Made by a program: the position numbers and the translations under genes. Shown here piece by piece: positions 1-8,123 of a stretch of DNA of 44,524 nucleotides. Source of the stretch: Humibacter albus DSM 18994. GTDB lineage: Bacteria > Actinomycetota > Actinomycetes > Actinomycetales > Microbacteriaceae. The stretch covers positions 1-44,524 of the forward strand of contig NZ_ATXT01000004.1 of NCBI RefSeq assembly GCF_000421825.1. The letters are read 5' to 3'. The notes beneath the pieces were generated by a model. It was not told the DNA's origin. It did no database searches and saw nothing but the letters and a program-made list of their open reading frames with translations. Position 1 is the stretch's first letter; every line of letters begins with the position of its first letter.

Positions 1-7
1 TGGTCAA

Positions 8-1434
8 GTCCCGTGATGTGGTGTTACTGCTGTTGTTTCCTGTGGGTGGGTGATGGTTAGGCGGTGAGGAGCAGTTCGGGGTGGGCGGGCTCGGTGGTCT
101 CGTGGAGGACGTGGATCAGTGCTCGCATTGAGGTCTCGGAGAAGTAGCGGCGTTCCCCGTATTGCCATTCCTCGTGCTGCTCTTGGAGGACGGCTCCGAT
201 AAGACGGGTGACGGAGTCGCGGTCGGGGAAGATCTGGACCACGTCGGCGCGACGTTTGATCTCCCTGTTCAGGCGCTCGATCGGGTTGTTCGACCAGACC
301 TTCTGCCAGTGCTCACGGGGCAACGTCGCGAACGCGGTCAGGTCTGGCTCGGCGTTCTCGAGCATGGCCGCGATCTCGGGGAACGAGCCGCGGAGGCTGT
401 CGGCGACTTGGTGGTACTGGGCCGTCACCGCTTCGCGGGTGGTCTGCGCGAAGATCGTCGAGATCAGCGCGTTGACGGGCTTTGACCGTGCCGAGCCGAG
501 CCGCTGGGTCACGTTCCGCGCGAAATGCACCCGGCATCTCTGCCAGCTCGATCCGGGCAGGATCGCCTTGACCGCGGCCTTGAGGCCGGCGTGCGCGTCG
601 GAAGTGACCAGGGCGACGCCGAGCGGGTCGGCGTTGGTGGGAACCTTCAACCCCCGGTCACGCAGGCCGCGGAGGAACTCGGTCCAGAAGTCGGTGGTCT
701 CCGCGTCGCCCAGTGCCATGCCAAGGATCTCCCGCCGACCTTCGCCGGAGACGCCGGTGGCCACGACGAGGGCCTGGGAGACGACGCGGCCGCGGTGGCG
801 CACGTCGAGGTAGGTGGCGTCCAGGAACAGATACGGGAACCAGGTGTGGTCGATCCGGCGGTGCAGGAACTCCTGAACCGCCTCGTCGATCTCGGAGCAG
901 ATCCGCGAGACCGTGGACCGGCTGATGCCGGTGTCGTTGCCCAGAGCCCGGACCAGCTGCTCGACCTTGCGGGTGGAGACACCGTCGATCCACGCTTGGC
1001 AGATCACCGCGTAGAGGGCCTTATCGACCCGCCGGCGCGGCGACAGCAGCGACGGGAAGAACGACCCCTCCCGCAACTTCGGGATCTGAAGGTCGACTTC
1101 GCCGGCCGGGGTCGCGAGGGTCTTCGGCCTGGTGCCGTTGCGGCGCGTTGTCCGCTCCGGGGTGCGCTCGTGCGGGGCGGCTCCGATCCGTGCGGTCGCT
1201 TCCGCGTTGATCAGGTCCTGCAGGCCGGCCTGCAGCATCCGCCGGAACACGTCCGAGTGGGCCAGGTCGGGATCGGCGAGGACTTCGCCGATCAGGGTCG
1301 TCAAGGCAGACTGGTTATCGGTCATCGTGGGATCTCGCTTTGCTTCTTGCCGGAAACAACTGGTCATCCCACGATGGCCCTCCTACGTCAACGACGACGA
1401 GAACCCCGCGGGAAGTGACACCACGCTACGAGAC
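8..1434 (-). mobile_element. IS256-family insertion sequence, apparently complete
   Basis: The element holds one transposase gene read on the minus strand. Its ends are imperfect terminal inverted repeats: bases 8-28 match the reverse complement of 1414-1434 at 16 of 21 positions, both sharing a GTGGTGT core. Spacing to the transposase (about 30 bp beyond the stop, about 90 bp before the start) suits this family. IS256 elements usually make 8-9 bp target duplications. Only seven bases lie left of the repeat, so a duplication cannot be tested here. The exact outer boundary may be a few bases wider than given. Confidence 0.8.
57..1325 (-). CDS. IS256-family transposase (MULE/DDE type)
   Basis: This 422-residue protein is the full usual length for IS256 transposases. 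It cuts and rejoins the ends of the surrounding element. The DDE catalytic triad is visible: Asp169 in FLDATYLDV, Asp243 in LVTSDAHAGL and Glu350 in NNPIERLNREIKRR. The family's CxxH pair is in QRCRVHFARN. The ATG at 1325 was chosen over an upstream in-frame start at 1367 because MTDNQSALTTL is the typical N-terminus of the family; the upstream extension (MTSCFRQEAKR...) looks non-coding. No frameshift or internal stop is seen, so the protein is probably active. Seen: motifs and length. Known: the family mechanism. Inferred: activity. Confidence 0.93.
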   Translation of the reverse strand: MTDNQSALTTLIGEVLADPDLAHSDVFRRMLQAGLQDLINAEATARIGAAPHERTPERTTRRNGTRPKTLATPAGEVDLQIPKLREGSFFPSLLSPRRRVDKALYAVICQAWIDGVSTRKVEQLVRALGNDTGISRSTVSRICSEIDEAVQEFLHRRIDHTWFPYLFLDATYLDVRHRGRVVSQALVVATGVSGEGRREILGMALGDAETTDFWTEFLRGLRDRGLKVPTNADPLGVALVTSDAHAGLKAAVKAILPGSSWQRCRVHFARNVTQRLGSARSKPVNALISTIFAQTTREAVTAQYHQVADSLRGSFPEIAAMLENAEPDLTAFATLPREHWQKVWSNNPIERLNREIKRRADVVQIFPDRDSVTRLIGAVLQEQHEEWQYGERRYFSETSMRALIHVLHETTEPAHPELLLTA

Positions 1435-1709
1435 GCACCCGTTCCGCTTGATTCCGGCGTTTTCGGGCAGCGCTGCCTAAGGTCGCTGACGCAAGAACGC
1501 ATGCGCTGACATGTAGAAACATCGGGATTTGTGCCACCTACTGTGCCACCGGCAGGCCATGTATGTGCGAGCCGCTCGGTGCCGTTTCAGGCCGATTCGG
1601 TGCGAGATTCGTGTTGGATTGTCGCTCCAGTTCGGGGTTCCGATTCTTGCTCACCGCAGTCGGTCGATGGTGCGGCTCACCGATCCGGCGCTCGGGGGTT
1701 TGTCGGATG
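1435..1709. other. Intergenic remnant DNA between the IS and a pseudogene
   Basis: No gene could be supported here. The only structure noticed is two copies of TGTGCCACC, at 1530-1538 and 1542-1550. The second is part of an 11-mer, ACTGTGCCACC, that recurs in the same orientation at 7865-7875, beside the tRNA-Ser gene at the other edge of the accessory region. Confidence 0.4.
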
Positions 1710-2688
1710 TCACGGCAGTTGGTTGTAGAGCTGCTCGCACGTTTCGCAGACCGGGAGGGCCTGGTGGTCTCGGGTAGGTACGAAGTAGACGCCGCAGAGT
1801 GAGCGGACGCCTTTGCCGTTGATGGTCGCGTCGGAGAGGTTGCCGCGGTGGCAATAGTGCGCGATTTCGTTCGTGCGGGACTGCGCGAGTTCGCCGAGAT
1901 CGCAGCTGGCTTGGAGTTGGAATACTCGCGCTTCGGTGTCACCGATCTCGCTGAGGGTGGAGTAGATGTCGCCGGCGGCATCCCATCCGGTCTCGGGAGG
2001 GTTGATTGCGATCAGGACTCGGGTCGTGGCTGCCCAGCCGAGCTCGGATGATTTGAACTGATCGTCCAGAGCGATCTCGACAACGAGTTCTTCGTGCATG
2101 TAGTCGGGCTCATCGAAGCGCTCGACCGTGAGCTCCGCAGTCCCCATCGCCGTGTCCGGATCGCCTGGGTGTGCCAGGCAGAACCGCGTTGTTCCGCCGC
2201 GGGCGACCGATGTGAGGGCCTTGAGTACGGTGCGCTGGATCCCTAGCTGCCAGTCCGCGTACCGGCGGGAGGCTTGTTCGCGCTTGAGATGCCTGTAGTC
2301 GGCCTCAGCTGGGAGCCATTGGCCGATGGTGCCGGAGTTAGTTGCACGGTCAAGGGCTACGTAGAAGTCGTCGTGGTCCAGGTGACCGCCTTTGGCAAGG
2401 CCAGCGACGATCAGCCACGGAACATCGTCATCGTCGATCCAGACGCCACCGCCATTGTGCAGACTTGATCTCCAAGAGCCGGTGTCGGCCGCTGCTTCTG
2501 ATAAAGCCTTCGTGATGGTCGGATGCCGGGTCGATTCCGAAACTCTCGGCCGCCTTGCGCACGATCGGAAGATCGATACCGCTCAGCGGTGAATGGGCAT
2601 CAAGTGAGTCAGCACCGCTGAGATCGAGGCCAAGGTCTTCACGCAGTACACGCAGCGTCGGACGGGCACATCGGTTGAGCACCGACAA
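1710..2688 (-). pseudogene. Broken gene for a protein with a DUF3039-like C-terminal zinc-binding end
   Basis: Two overlapping open frames on the minus strand read as one disrupted protein. The upstream frame (about 2688 to 2428) contains ADSLDAHSPLSGIDLPIVRK and reaches RHRLLEIKS. The sense then continues one frame away with HNGGGVWIDDDDVPWLIVAG and runs to the stop at 1710. The change of frame lies near 2455-2475. The C-terminus, SLCGVYFVPTRDH...LPVCETCEQLY, resembles the CxxC-containing end of DUF3039 proteins, small actinobacterial proteins of unknown function. The 5' end is cut off: upstream of 2690 the frame soon hits a stop and the DNA becomes an ISL3-type transposase tail. An ATG at 2147 leaves a 145-residue intact C-terminal piece that could still be translated. 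No function is claimed. A sequencing indel could also explain the frameshift. Confidence 0.6.
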
Positions 2689-2699
2689 AGCTGATGTAG

Positions 2700-2966
2700 C
2701 AGCTGATCACCGACATCAGCGCCAGCGTCCCAGCCGCGCTGACCGAGATCCGCAGGCTCGGACGCACCATGAAGCAACGCGTCGTCGACATCCTCGCGTT
2801 CTTCGACCGGCCCGGCACATCCAACGGGCCGACAGAGGCCATCAACGGCCGCCTCGAACACCTCCGCGGCACCGCCCGCGGCTTCCGCAACCTGACGCAC
2901 TATGTCGCCAGATCACTGCTCGAAGCCAGAGGATTCAGACCCCACTTACACCCTGCATTGCGATGA
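2700..2966 (+). pseudogene. 3' fragment of an ISL3-family transposase
   Basis: About 88 residues in one frame, from LITDISASVPAALTEIRR to RGFRPHLHPALR and a stop, match the C-terminal end of actinobacterial ISL3 transposases. Telling segments are FFDRPGTSNGPTEAINGRL and RGTARGFRNLTHYVARSLLE, with the catalytic Glu in TEAINGR. A stop codon (TAG, 2697-2699) sits directly before the first codon. The N-terminal domain and the first two catalytic Asp residues are absent, so this is a dead remnant. Its left edge coincides with the truncation of the neighbouring DUF3039-like gene, suggesting that a deletion or imprecise rearrangement joined them. Confidence 0.8.
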
Positions 2967-3075
2967 GCCCACAAAGTGACACGATCCAGGACAGGCGTCG
3001 AAGTCCCCGACTCCTTCGACCCCGCGGTGGTCGCCTTTGCTTCCGTGCAGCGATTATCTTCGGGCCGACAGGTTC

Positions 3076-5109
3076 TCAGCTGTGGGCCGGATATAGAAGA
3101 CTCCGGGCAGTTTCGGTTTTCATTACGCGATCGTCTGTCTCCTCGCGAGTCAACCCAAGCTGAAGTAGCAGAACTGAGCGCATAACAAGGTCGAGTATTG
3201 TGTGAGCGTTTTGTAGTTCCTCGTTTCCCATAGCCCCGAGATCCGAGGCGTGAGTGAACCTGTCCCGAGCATCCCGGACGTTCCGCGCGAAGCTATCAAT
3301 GTCACCAGCGTAAGACTGGAGCTGCTGTCCCACCATCGAAAGCAACGCCTTCAATCGGTCAAATAAGCTGTACGCGTCCGCGTGCTTCAGGCGCGACAAT
3401 ACCAAGTCGCGGTGCGGATCCTCTTCCAAAGCTTGCTTGATCTTCTTTCGGACTGCTCTGAATTCGCCCTTCGGGATACGCGTCCCCGGCTCCAGAACGG
3501 AGTGCAGAACCTCGAGCGCGCGGACTATGTGCGCGAAGCTTTCTTCGAACGTCATTGAGGCCCACATCAAAGTCGCGAAGTAGTCCGCGAGCGGCTCCGA
3601 TGCGCGTGACTGAAGGTCAATCCATCGGCCCATGACACCCTCCAATTCCGGAGCAGTCGCGGCAGCTGGCAATACGTGGCCGAAATCCCAAACATCGGGT
3701 TTGTCGTTGGGTCGGGCGAACCACGAAGCCGTGACCCACTCGAACCAGCCTCCCCAAAACCCCTGTCCGCAACTGTCCTGGCCCGGCGATCCGAACTCAT
3801 CCTCGTCGTCGAAGTCGGTTCGGTATCGGACGCATTCAAGATAGTCTCCTTCGCCCGTCGCGAGGCTAAAGAACTGTAGAAGCGGCGTGATGACCAGTGC
3901 CCAGGTCTCATCGATTGTCGGAGCCTCGTCGAACTCAATGTGGATTTCCGGGAAGCAACGCATATCGGCACCGCTGCCGGAGAGTGACCCAACAGCTTCC
4001 CAACGAAGGGCGACTTTGCCCCACACCGTGGAAATCACGACGTCGGCTGGAAGCTCGATTGTCCCTCCGATCGTACGTTCCCGATCAGCTTCCACGAATC
4101 GCGGCGCGAGGCCACGCGCCCAATCGCGCAGCCGCCGTGAACGGAACACCATCTCTTTCACTGCGGTGTTTCCTCCCAAGGGCAGCCTGGCTCCGAGCGC
4201 AACGGCGAAACCGTCCCAGACCTCCTCGGTTACGGGCGGTCGTTGACCGCCGTAATCGATACGACGATGCCACGGCGCGCTCTGCGAACGAAACATGCCT
4301 CGAATAAGGGTGATATCTGCCGCATCATGAGTTATGCCAATCACTGAGCGAGGCGAGTAGTCCGGAACTTCCCCGAGAAGGGTGCCTCCGAGGGTGAGCG
4401 CCGGAGCTCGCGATGGGGAAATCGTGAGGATTCCTGGTTGCTTCACATCCGGCTCAGATCCAAGGTGCCAATCACCGCGAAAGGATCGATCGTGAGTCGG
4501 CCAGTCGTTTGAGTTCAGGGCGAATCGCATATTGAAATCATGCGCCATGGGGCCGCGTTCGATGTCGCGAGGCAAGTCTTTGGGGCATGCCAGATCGACT
4601 CGCCGCCGCTCACTCGGTAGACGCCAGCCGCCACGCCTCTCTGGCGCATAGCCGTCTTGCGGCTCCTCGGCGATGGCGTCCAAGTGGAAGAACCGGGCGC
4701 TCATCCCGTAGTCGGTGAGTAGGTCCAGAAGGGGCGCGAAGAGAGGATCGCCCGAAAGCTCGTCGAGCGCTGTTTTCACGGGGGTTCCGTCAAGCGCATC
4801 GCGTTCGAGATCGGGACCGAGCGTCTCCAGGAGCTTGTCGAACATGCCACGCGACCCATGGCCGAACTCGCGCTGCATCGTCCGCTTTCGCGGGAATGAA
4901 CCCGAGTCCTTGACCGCCCTCAGCCCGAGCGCCAGCTTCAGCAGCTTCTCGACGCCGATCGATGAAATCGTGAGTATCGGATGCACATTCAGGTCAATGT
5001 TCGTCGTCGTTCTGATCAGCTTGACCGATCCACGCAGCAAGTAGCGCGCGCTCGTCCATTCCCAGATGAGCTCAAGCGCCTGCTTCTGAGTCAACTCGCC
5101 TTCGATCAC
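3076..5109 (-). CDS. ApeA-like HEPN ribonuclease with an extra N-terminal domain; probable anti-phage effector
   Basis: This 677-residue protein appears to have three parts. Residues about 205-490 resemble the ApeA N-terminal domain: FRGDWHLGSEP, then PGILTISPSRAPALTLGGTL and IGITHDAADITLIRG. Residues about 500-650 are a helical HEPN domain carrying Arg615-x4-His620 (RDRFTH), the RNase motif of HEPN toxins. Residues 1-200 are an additional, mostly helical domain (SIGVEKLLKLALGL, FGHGSRGMFDKLLE) that recalls non-catalytic HEPN-like folds and is not part of standard ApeA. ApeA is a known single-gene abortive-infection system that cleaves RNA on phage infection; that this protein does so is inferred. 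The GTG at 5109 is the only standard start in frame and has no good ribosome-binding site. The frame stays open to 5214 and overlaps another open frame, so the true N-terminus may lie upstream. It is divergent from the nuclease gene at 5439. Confidence 0.72.
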   Translation of the reverse strand: MIEGELTQKQALELIWEWTSARYLLRGSVKLIRTTTNIDLNVHPILTISSIGVEKLLKLALGLRAVKDSGSFPRKRTMQREFGHGSRGMFDKLLETLGPDLERDALDGTPVKTALDELSGDPLFAPLLDLLTDYGMSARFFHLDAIAEEPQDGYAPERRGGWRLPSERRRVDLACPKDLPRDIERGPMAHDFNMRFALNSNDWPTHDRSFRGDWHLGSEPDVKQPGILTISPSRAPALTLGGTLLGEVPDYSPRSVIGITHDAADITLIRGMFRSQSAPWHRRIDYGGQRPPVTEEVWDGFAVALGARLPLGGNTAVKEMVFRSRRLRDWARGLAPRFVEADRERTIGGTIELPADVVISTVWGKVALRWEAVGSLSGSGADMRCFPEIHIEFDEAPTIDETWALVITPLLQFFSLATGEGDYLECVRYRTDFDDEDEFGSPGQDSCGQGFWGGWFEWVTASWFARPNDKPDVWDFGHVLPAAATAPELEGVMGRWIDLQSRASEPLADYFATLMWASMTFEESFAHIVRALEVLHSVLEPGTRIPKGEFRAVRKKIKQALEEDPHRDLVLSRLKHADAYSLFDRLKALLSMVGQQLQSYAGDIDSFARNVRDARDRFTHASDLGAMGNEELQNAHTILDLVMRSVLLLQLGLTREETDDRVMKTETARSLLYPAHS

Positions 5110-5161
5110 GGTCGCGACGGTAGCGTCCAGCTGTTGAATCGCAGGCGAACCGCGCCGGATC

Positions 5162-5407
5162 TCAGCTCGCAGCTTGCGGACGTGCGCGGCGGCACCCGAG
5201 CGGCTCGACGCCCATCACGATGATGTCGCCGCTCCACGCTGCGCTGTAACGCAGGAACCCCTGCCCCTGAAGCCAGTCGCAGGCAGGCCAGGTCGCCTCC
5301 ACGGACGGCGCATCTGGCAAACCTGAGCGCGTATTGTCCGGTCCCTCTTGAAGCGCCAAGCTCCAAACCGGACCGCCCGCAAGCGGGTCGAAGGCGAACA
5401 GTATTCT
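5162..5407 (-). other. Open frame overlapping the start of the ApeA-like gene; separate small protein or frameshifted N-terminus
   Basis: On the minus strand this frame reads RILFAFDPLAGG, then about 65 residues from a TTG at 5359 (LALQEGPDNTRSGL...GDIIVMGVEPLG) to a TGA at 5162-5164. The ApeA-like frame is open from 5214, so both frames are open together over about 50 bases. Joining them there would give GVEPLG followed by AAAHVRKLRAEI and the rest of the ApeA-like protein, which reads naturally. It may therefore be the missing N-terminus of that protein, lost through a frameshift, or a small upstream gene. RILFAFDP also resembles a segment common in HigB/RelE-type toxins, but the rest does not follow that family. 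Not confidently a gene. Confidence 0.3.
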
Positions 5408-5438
5408 CAGGGAGGACGTGCATGGAGGAGGCCCAATC

Positions 5439-7556
5439 GTGAGCGAGACACCGGAGGATGGAGTCGTTGGAGCGACGGCTCACGGATTCACGGTCATCCA
5501 GCAGCGAGCCCGATGGCTAGCGCAGGCGGCCACGCCGCCAAACCTGCAATGTGGAAAAGAAGAGATGGTTCCCCGCACGGTCGAGCTGCTTGAGGCGATT
5601 TTTTCTGCGGGCGCGGTAGACCTGAGCGCTCAGCCGACAATTCAGGGAACTGAGTCGACACTGACGTGGCGGCAGTACTCCTACGCGTTGCGGGGGATGG
5701 GCGTCGTGGAAAGTCGGCGCGGAACCCTCGCGCTCACACCACACGGCGAGGAGTTCCTTGCAGACAAGTCACCCTCTCTCCTCGCGACGCTTATGGCTGC
5801 TCGAGTTCGACTATTCGCTGAGGCGTTGGCGCTGGTAGCCGATCGACCACTCACCGTGGAGGAGATTAACTCCGATCTCGTTCGTGATTACAACCTCGGC
5901 TGGGCGACCTTGAGCAGCACGCGGCAACGGCTGACCTGGCTCGAGGTTCTTGGTCTCGTTGAGTGGCTTGGAGACCGGAAGCTCACCGCGACGCAGGCAG
6001 GACACGAGATCCTTCGGACGTGGGAATTGGTAACACCGGCAGCCGTCGTGCTGCAAGACGCAGCCGAAGAGGTGAATCTGCCTAACGCACCCGCGGAGAT
6101 CGCAATGCTGCTTGAGGAGCTGGGAGGAAGCACCGCAGCCCAGGACTCCAGAAATACGTACAACATCTGGGTGCCGAGCCCAGCCTCCGATCCGAACAAG
6201 ATCGAGAACATGCGGATATCGATCTCAGCCGCTGTTGATCCGATTGACAAAGAAGAACTCCTGGCGTTCATCGCCAACAGATTCGGGTTGAAACGGAGCA
6301 GCGTCGAATCGATGATGCCGTTCATGCGGGCCGGAGGCTTCTTGCAGGAGGTACGTCGCGGCGTGTTCGTCGCAACACCGGCGGCGAAGGCGTGGCTTCG
6401 GTCCGGCGTCGATGTTGACTTCATCCGCATTCTCCACGTCCATATGCGGTACGTCGGTGAACTGATCCGGACAGCGCATGAGAATGTCGCTCGAAGCGAG
6501 GTATATCGGGAAGGCTCGCGATACGGCCTGAACAAGGAGAAGATTCGATGGCTGATCGCGTTCATGGTCGATGCGGGGCTGCTCATCGACACCTCATGGT
6601 CGTCGGTGCAAGCTACAGCTGCCGGCCGATCATTAGTCGAACAGCTTCCGCTCGCGGACGTCTCCGACACCAGCGCGATAGGACTCCACCGACCTTCAGC
6701 CCCCGACCGGCCCGAGTCATCGACACTGTCTCGCGAAGGTGAATCGAGGTCAACGCAGATCGCGGAGCAACTTGTGCGGACGGCAAGCGACCCGGGTGCC
6801 GATGAAAGAGGCTCAGGGGTTGCCTTCGAAATGAGCATCGAGAGCGCATTCAAACTCCTGGGATTCAGAGCCCAACGCATCAGCGGATCGGGTGATACCG
6901 ATGTCCTCATTCAGTGGTACGACCACAATCAACAGCTTCGAACGGCGATCGTGGAGGCGAAATCCACATCCTCGGGACAAATCGCGCACACCAACGTCAG
7001 CGACGTCGCGATCAGCGCCCACAAGGAGAAGCACGCTGCCGACTTCGTCGCCATCGTCGCACCATCGTTTTCCGGCGACACCATCAAGGAGATGGCCGCC
7101 AAGAAGAACTGGGCACTTGTGACGGCATCAGAGTTGGGTGAGATCGTCGGAGCGGCCGAGTCTCTCGGGCTCCGCCCCGCCGACGTTGGTGCGCTCTTCG
7201 AAACTCCCGACGGACCATCACGAGTGGCTCACCTGATCGACTCTCGTCAGAGACAGATGGACATGGTCTCCCTGGTCGTCTCCCGGCTGAGGGACGAAGG
7301 GGATAACGAGGAAGCGGTCTCCCCGCGAGACATTTCTCTTATTGAACGCCGCTCGGAACTGGCACCGAGCATTGACGAGTTGATCTCGACGTTCGGACTG
7401 CTGATCAGCTTGGACATGGACATAGCCAGGATCATCGACGCAAATCAGGACCCGAAGCACGAGACCTATCAGATCGGCGACGTTCGGTCGGCTGCAAACA
7501 GACTCCGCGCGCTGGCGACTGCCCTCGAAAGAGGGATGACGCCCATTACGACCTAG
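5439..7556 (+). CDS. Multi-winged-helix PD-(D/E)XK nuclease, FokI-like architecture; probable defence effector
   Basis: This 705-residue protein begins with what look like four consecutive winged-helix modules (roughly 40-115, 120-195, 255-330 and 340-420), each ending in a basic or small wing such as RRGTLALTPHGEEFL or RKLTATQAGHEIL. A PD-(D/E)XK nuclease domain follows: GSGDTDVLIQW with Asp488 as the likely metal ligand, then Glu506-x-Lys508 in IVEAKS. A helical tail of about 130 residues closes the protein. FokI also joins winged-helix DNA-recognition modules to such a nuclease; the resemblance in layout is seen, shared specificity is not claimed. GTG 5439 was chosen over GTG 5418 because GGAGGAGG lies seven bases before it. 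No methyltransferase gene is adjacent, so a classical restriction-modification role is doubtful. It is divergent from the ApeA-like gene, which suggests a shared defence function. Confidence 0.7.
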   Translation: MSETPEDGVVGATAHGFTVIQQRARWLAQAATPPNLQCGKEEMVPRTVELLEAIFSAGAVDLSAQPTIQGTESTLTWRQYSYALRGMGVVESRRGTLALTPHGEEFLADKSPSLLATLMAARVRLFAEALALVADRPLTVEEINSDLVRDYNLGWATLSSTRQRLTWLEVLGLVEWLGDRKLTATQAGHEILRTWELVTPAAVVLQDAAEEVNLPNAPAEIAMLLEELGGSTAAQDSRNTYNIWVPSPASDPNKIENMRISISAAVDPIDKEELLAFIANRFGLKRSSVESMMPFMRAGGFLQEVRRGVFVATPAAKAWLRSGVDVDFIRILHVHMRYVGELIRTAHENVARSEVYREGSRYGLNKEKIRWLIAFMVDAGLLIDTSWSSVQATAAGRSLVEQLPLADVSDTSAIGLHRPSAPDRPESSTLSREGESRSTQIAEQLVRTASDPGADERGSGVAFEMSIESAFKLLGFRAQRISGSGDTDVLIQWYDHNQQLRTAIVEAKSTSSGQIAHTNVSDVAISAHKEKHAADFVAIVAPSFSGDTIKEMAAKKNWALVTASELGEIVGAAESLGLRPADVGALFETPDGPSRVAHLIDSRQRQMDMVSLVVSRLRDEGDNEEAVSPRDISLIERRSELAPSIDELISTFGLLISLDMDIARIIDANQDPKHETYQIGDVRSAANRLRALATALERGMTPITT

Positions 7557-7914
7557 CACTCGATCGCTCTTGACGAGTTCAAAGTGTTCGTCGACCCTGG
7601 ATGACCCGCGCCAGGAGATTGCCCGGGCGGGTACGGCAATTGCCGCGTGCCTGAGCGAGGGTTCGCTGGCACGACGGCTCGTGGCCACAGCTCCATCAGG
7701 CCCTGGCGGTAGACCGCTCCATCAATTCTCACGGAAGGCCCAGCCTCCGGGGCCCAGCGTGGCAGCTAGTGGCGAGCCGTGGCTCGAACCGACACAGAAC
7801 GACTCGCAACTGTGCCGCTCAAAGACCCGCAATCGCGCGGAAGCGCGGCAAAGAACATGACGCAACTGTGCCACCCGCTAAACGCGCGAAGAAAATCCCT
7901 GGTCAGAAGCGTAT
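7557..7914. other. Gene-free stretch between the nuclease gene and tRNA-Ser
   Basis: No convincing gene was found in these 358 bases. A 12-mer, CGCAACTGTGCC, occurs twice in the same orientation at 7805-7816 and 7861-7872, 56 bp apart. Part of it recurs near 1540. The stretch lies directly beyond the 3' end of the tRNA gene, the usual side for integrated elements, but no copy of the tRNA 3' end was seen elsewhere in the window to prove an attachment site. Confidence 0.4.
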
Positions 7915-8002
7915 TGGCGGAGGATGGGGGATTCGAACCCCCGAGGGCTTTCACCCAACACGCTTTCCAAGCGTGCGCCATAGGCCACTAGGCGAATCCT
8001 CC
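7915..8002 (-). tRNA. tRNA-Ser (anticodon GGA), CCA encoded
   Basis: Read on the minus strand, the sequence starts GGAGGATTCGCCTAGTGG and ends with the pairing ATCCTCC, discriminator G and an encoded CCA. The anticodon stem CACGCTT-GGAAA-GCGTG places GGA as anticodon. It has a long variable arm as in class II tRNAs and a standard T-loop (GGTTCGAATCC). The length is 88 nt including CCA. TAGGAT, upstream on the minus strand near 8030, may be its -10 element. Accessory genes lie on its 3' side. Confidence 0.95.
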
Positions 8003-8123
8003 GGGCGGCCGTGCGAAACGGCCTCAGAGAATCCTACCCGACGCCCGGGGTGCCTCCGACCGCGTGGCCGGCTCCTCCCGCGACAGCGCTCCGGCCGGTT
8101 TGACTCGACGCTGCGAGCCTCGC

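Noticed and set aside
162-1418. Long plus-strand open frames across the IS256 element
   Set aside because: They are antisense shadows of the transposase, with no recognisable motifs and arginine-rich or biased composition.
5384-5407. RILFAFDP as a HigB/RelE-type toxin
   Set aside because: Only these eight residues fit; the conserved downstream residues and a partner antitoxin gene are missing.
5452-5461. CGGAGGATGG matching the tRNA-Ser acceptor end, as a possible attachment site
   Set aside because: It is only ten bases, lies inside the nuclease coding sequence and does not extend into the T-arm, so chance is the better explanation.
7766-7981. Minus-strand open frame overlapping tRNA-Ser, as a possible integrase tail
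   Set aside because: It runs through the tRNA itself and shows none of the catalytic residues of tyrosine or serine integrases.
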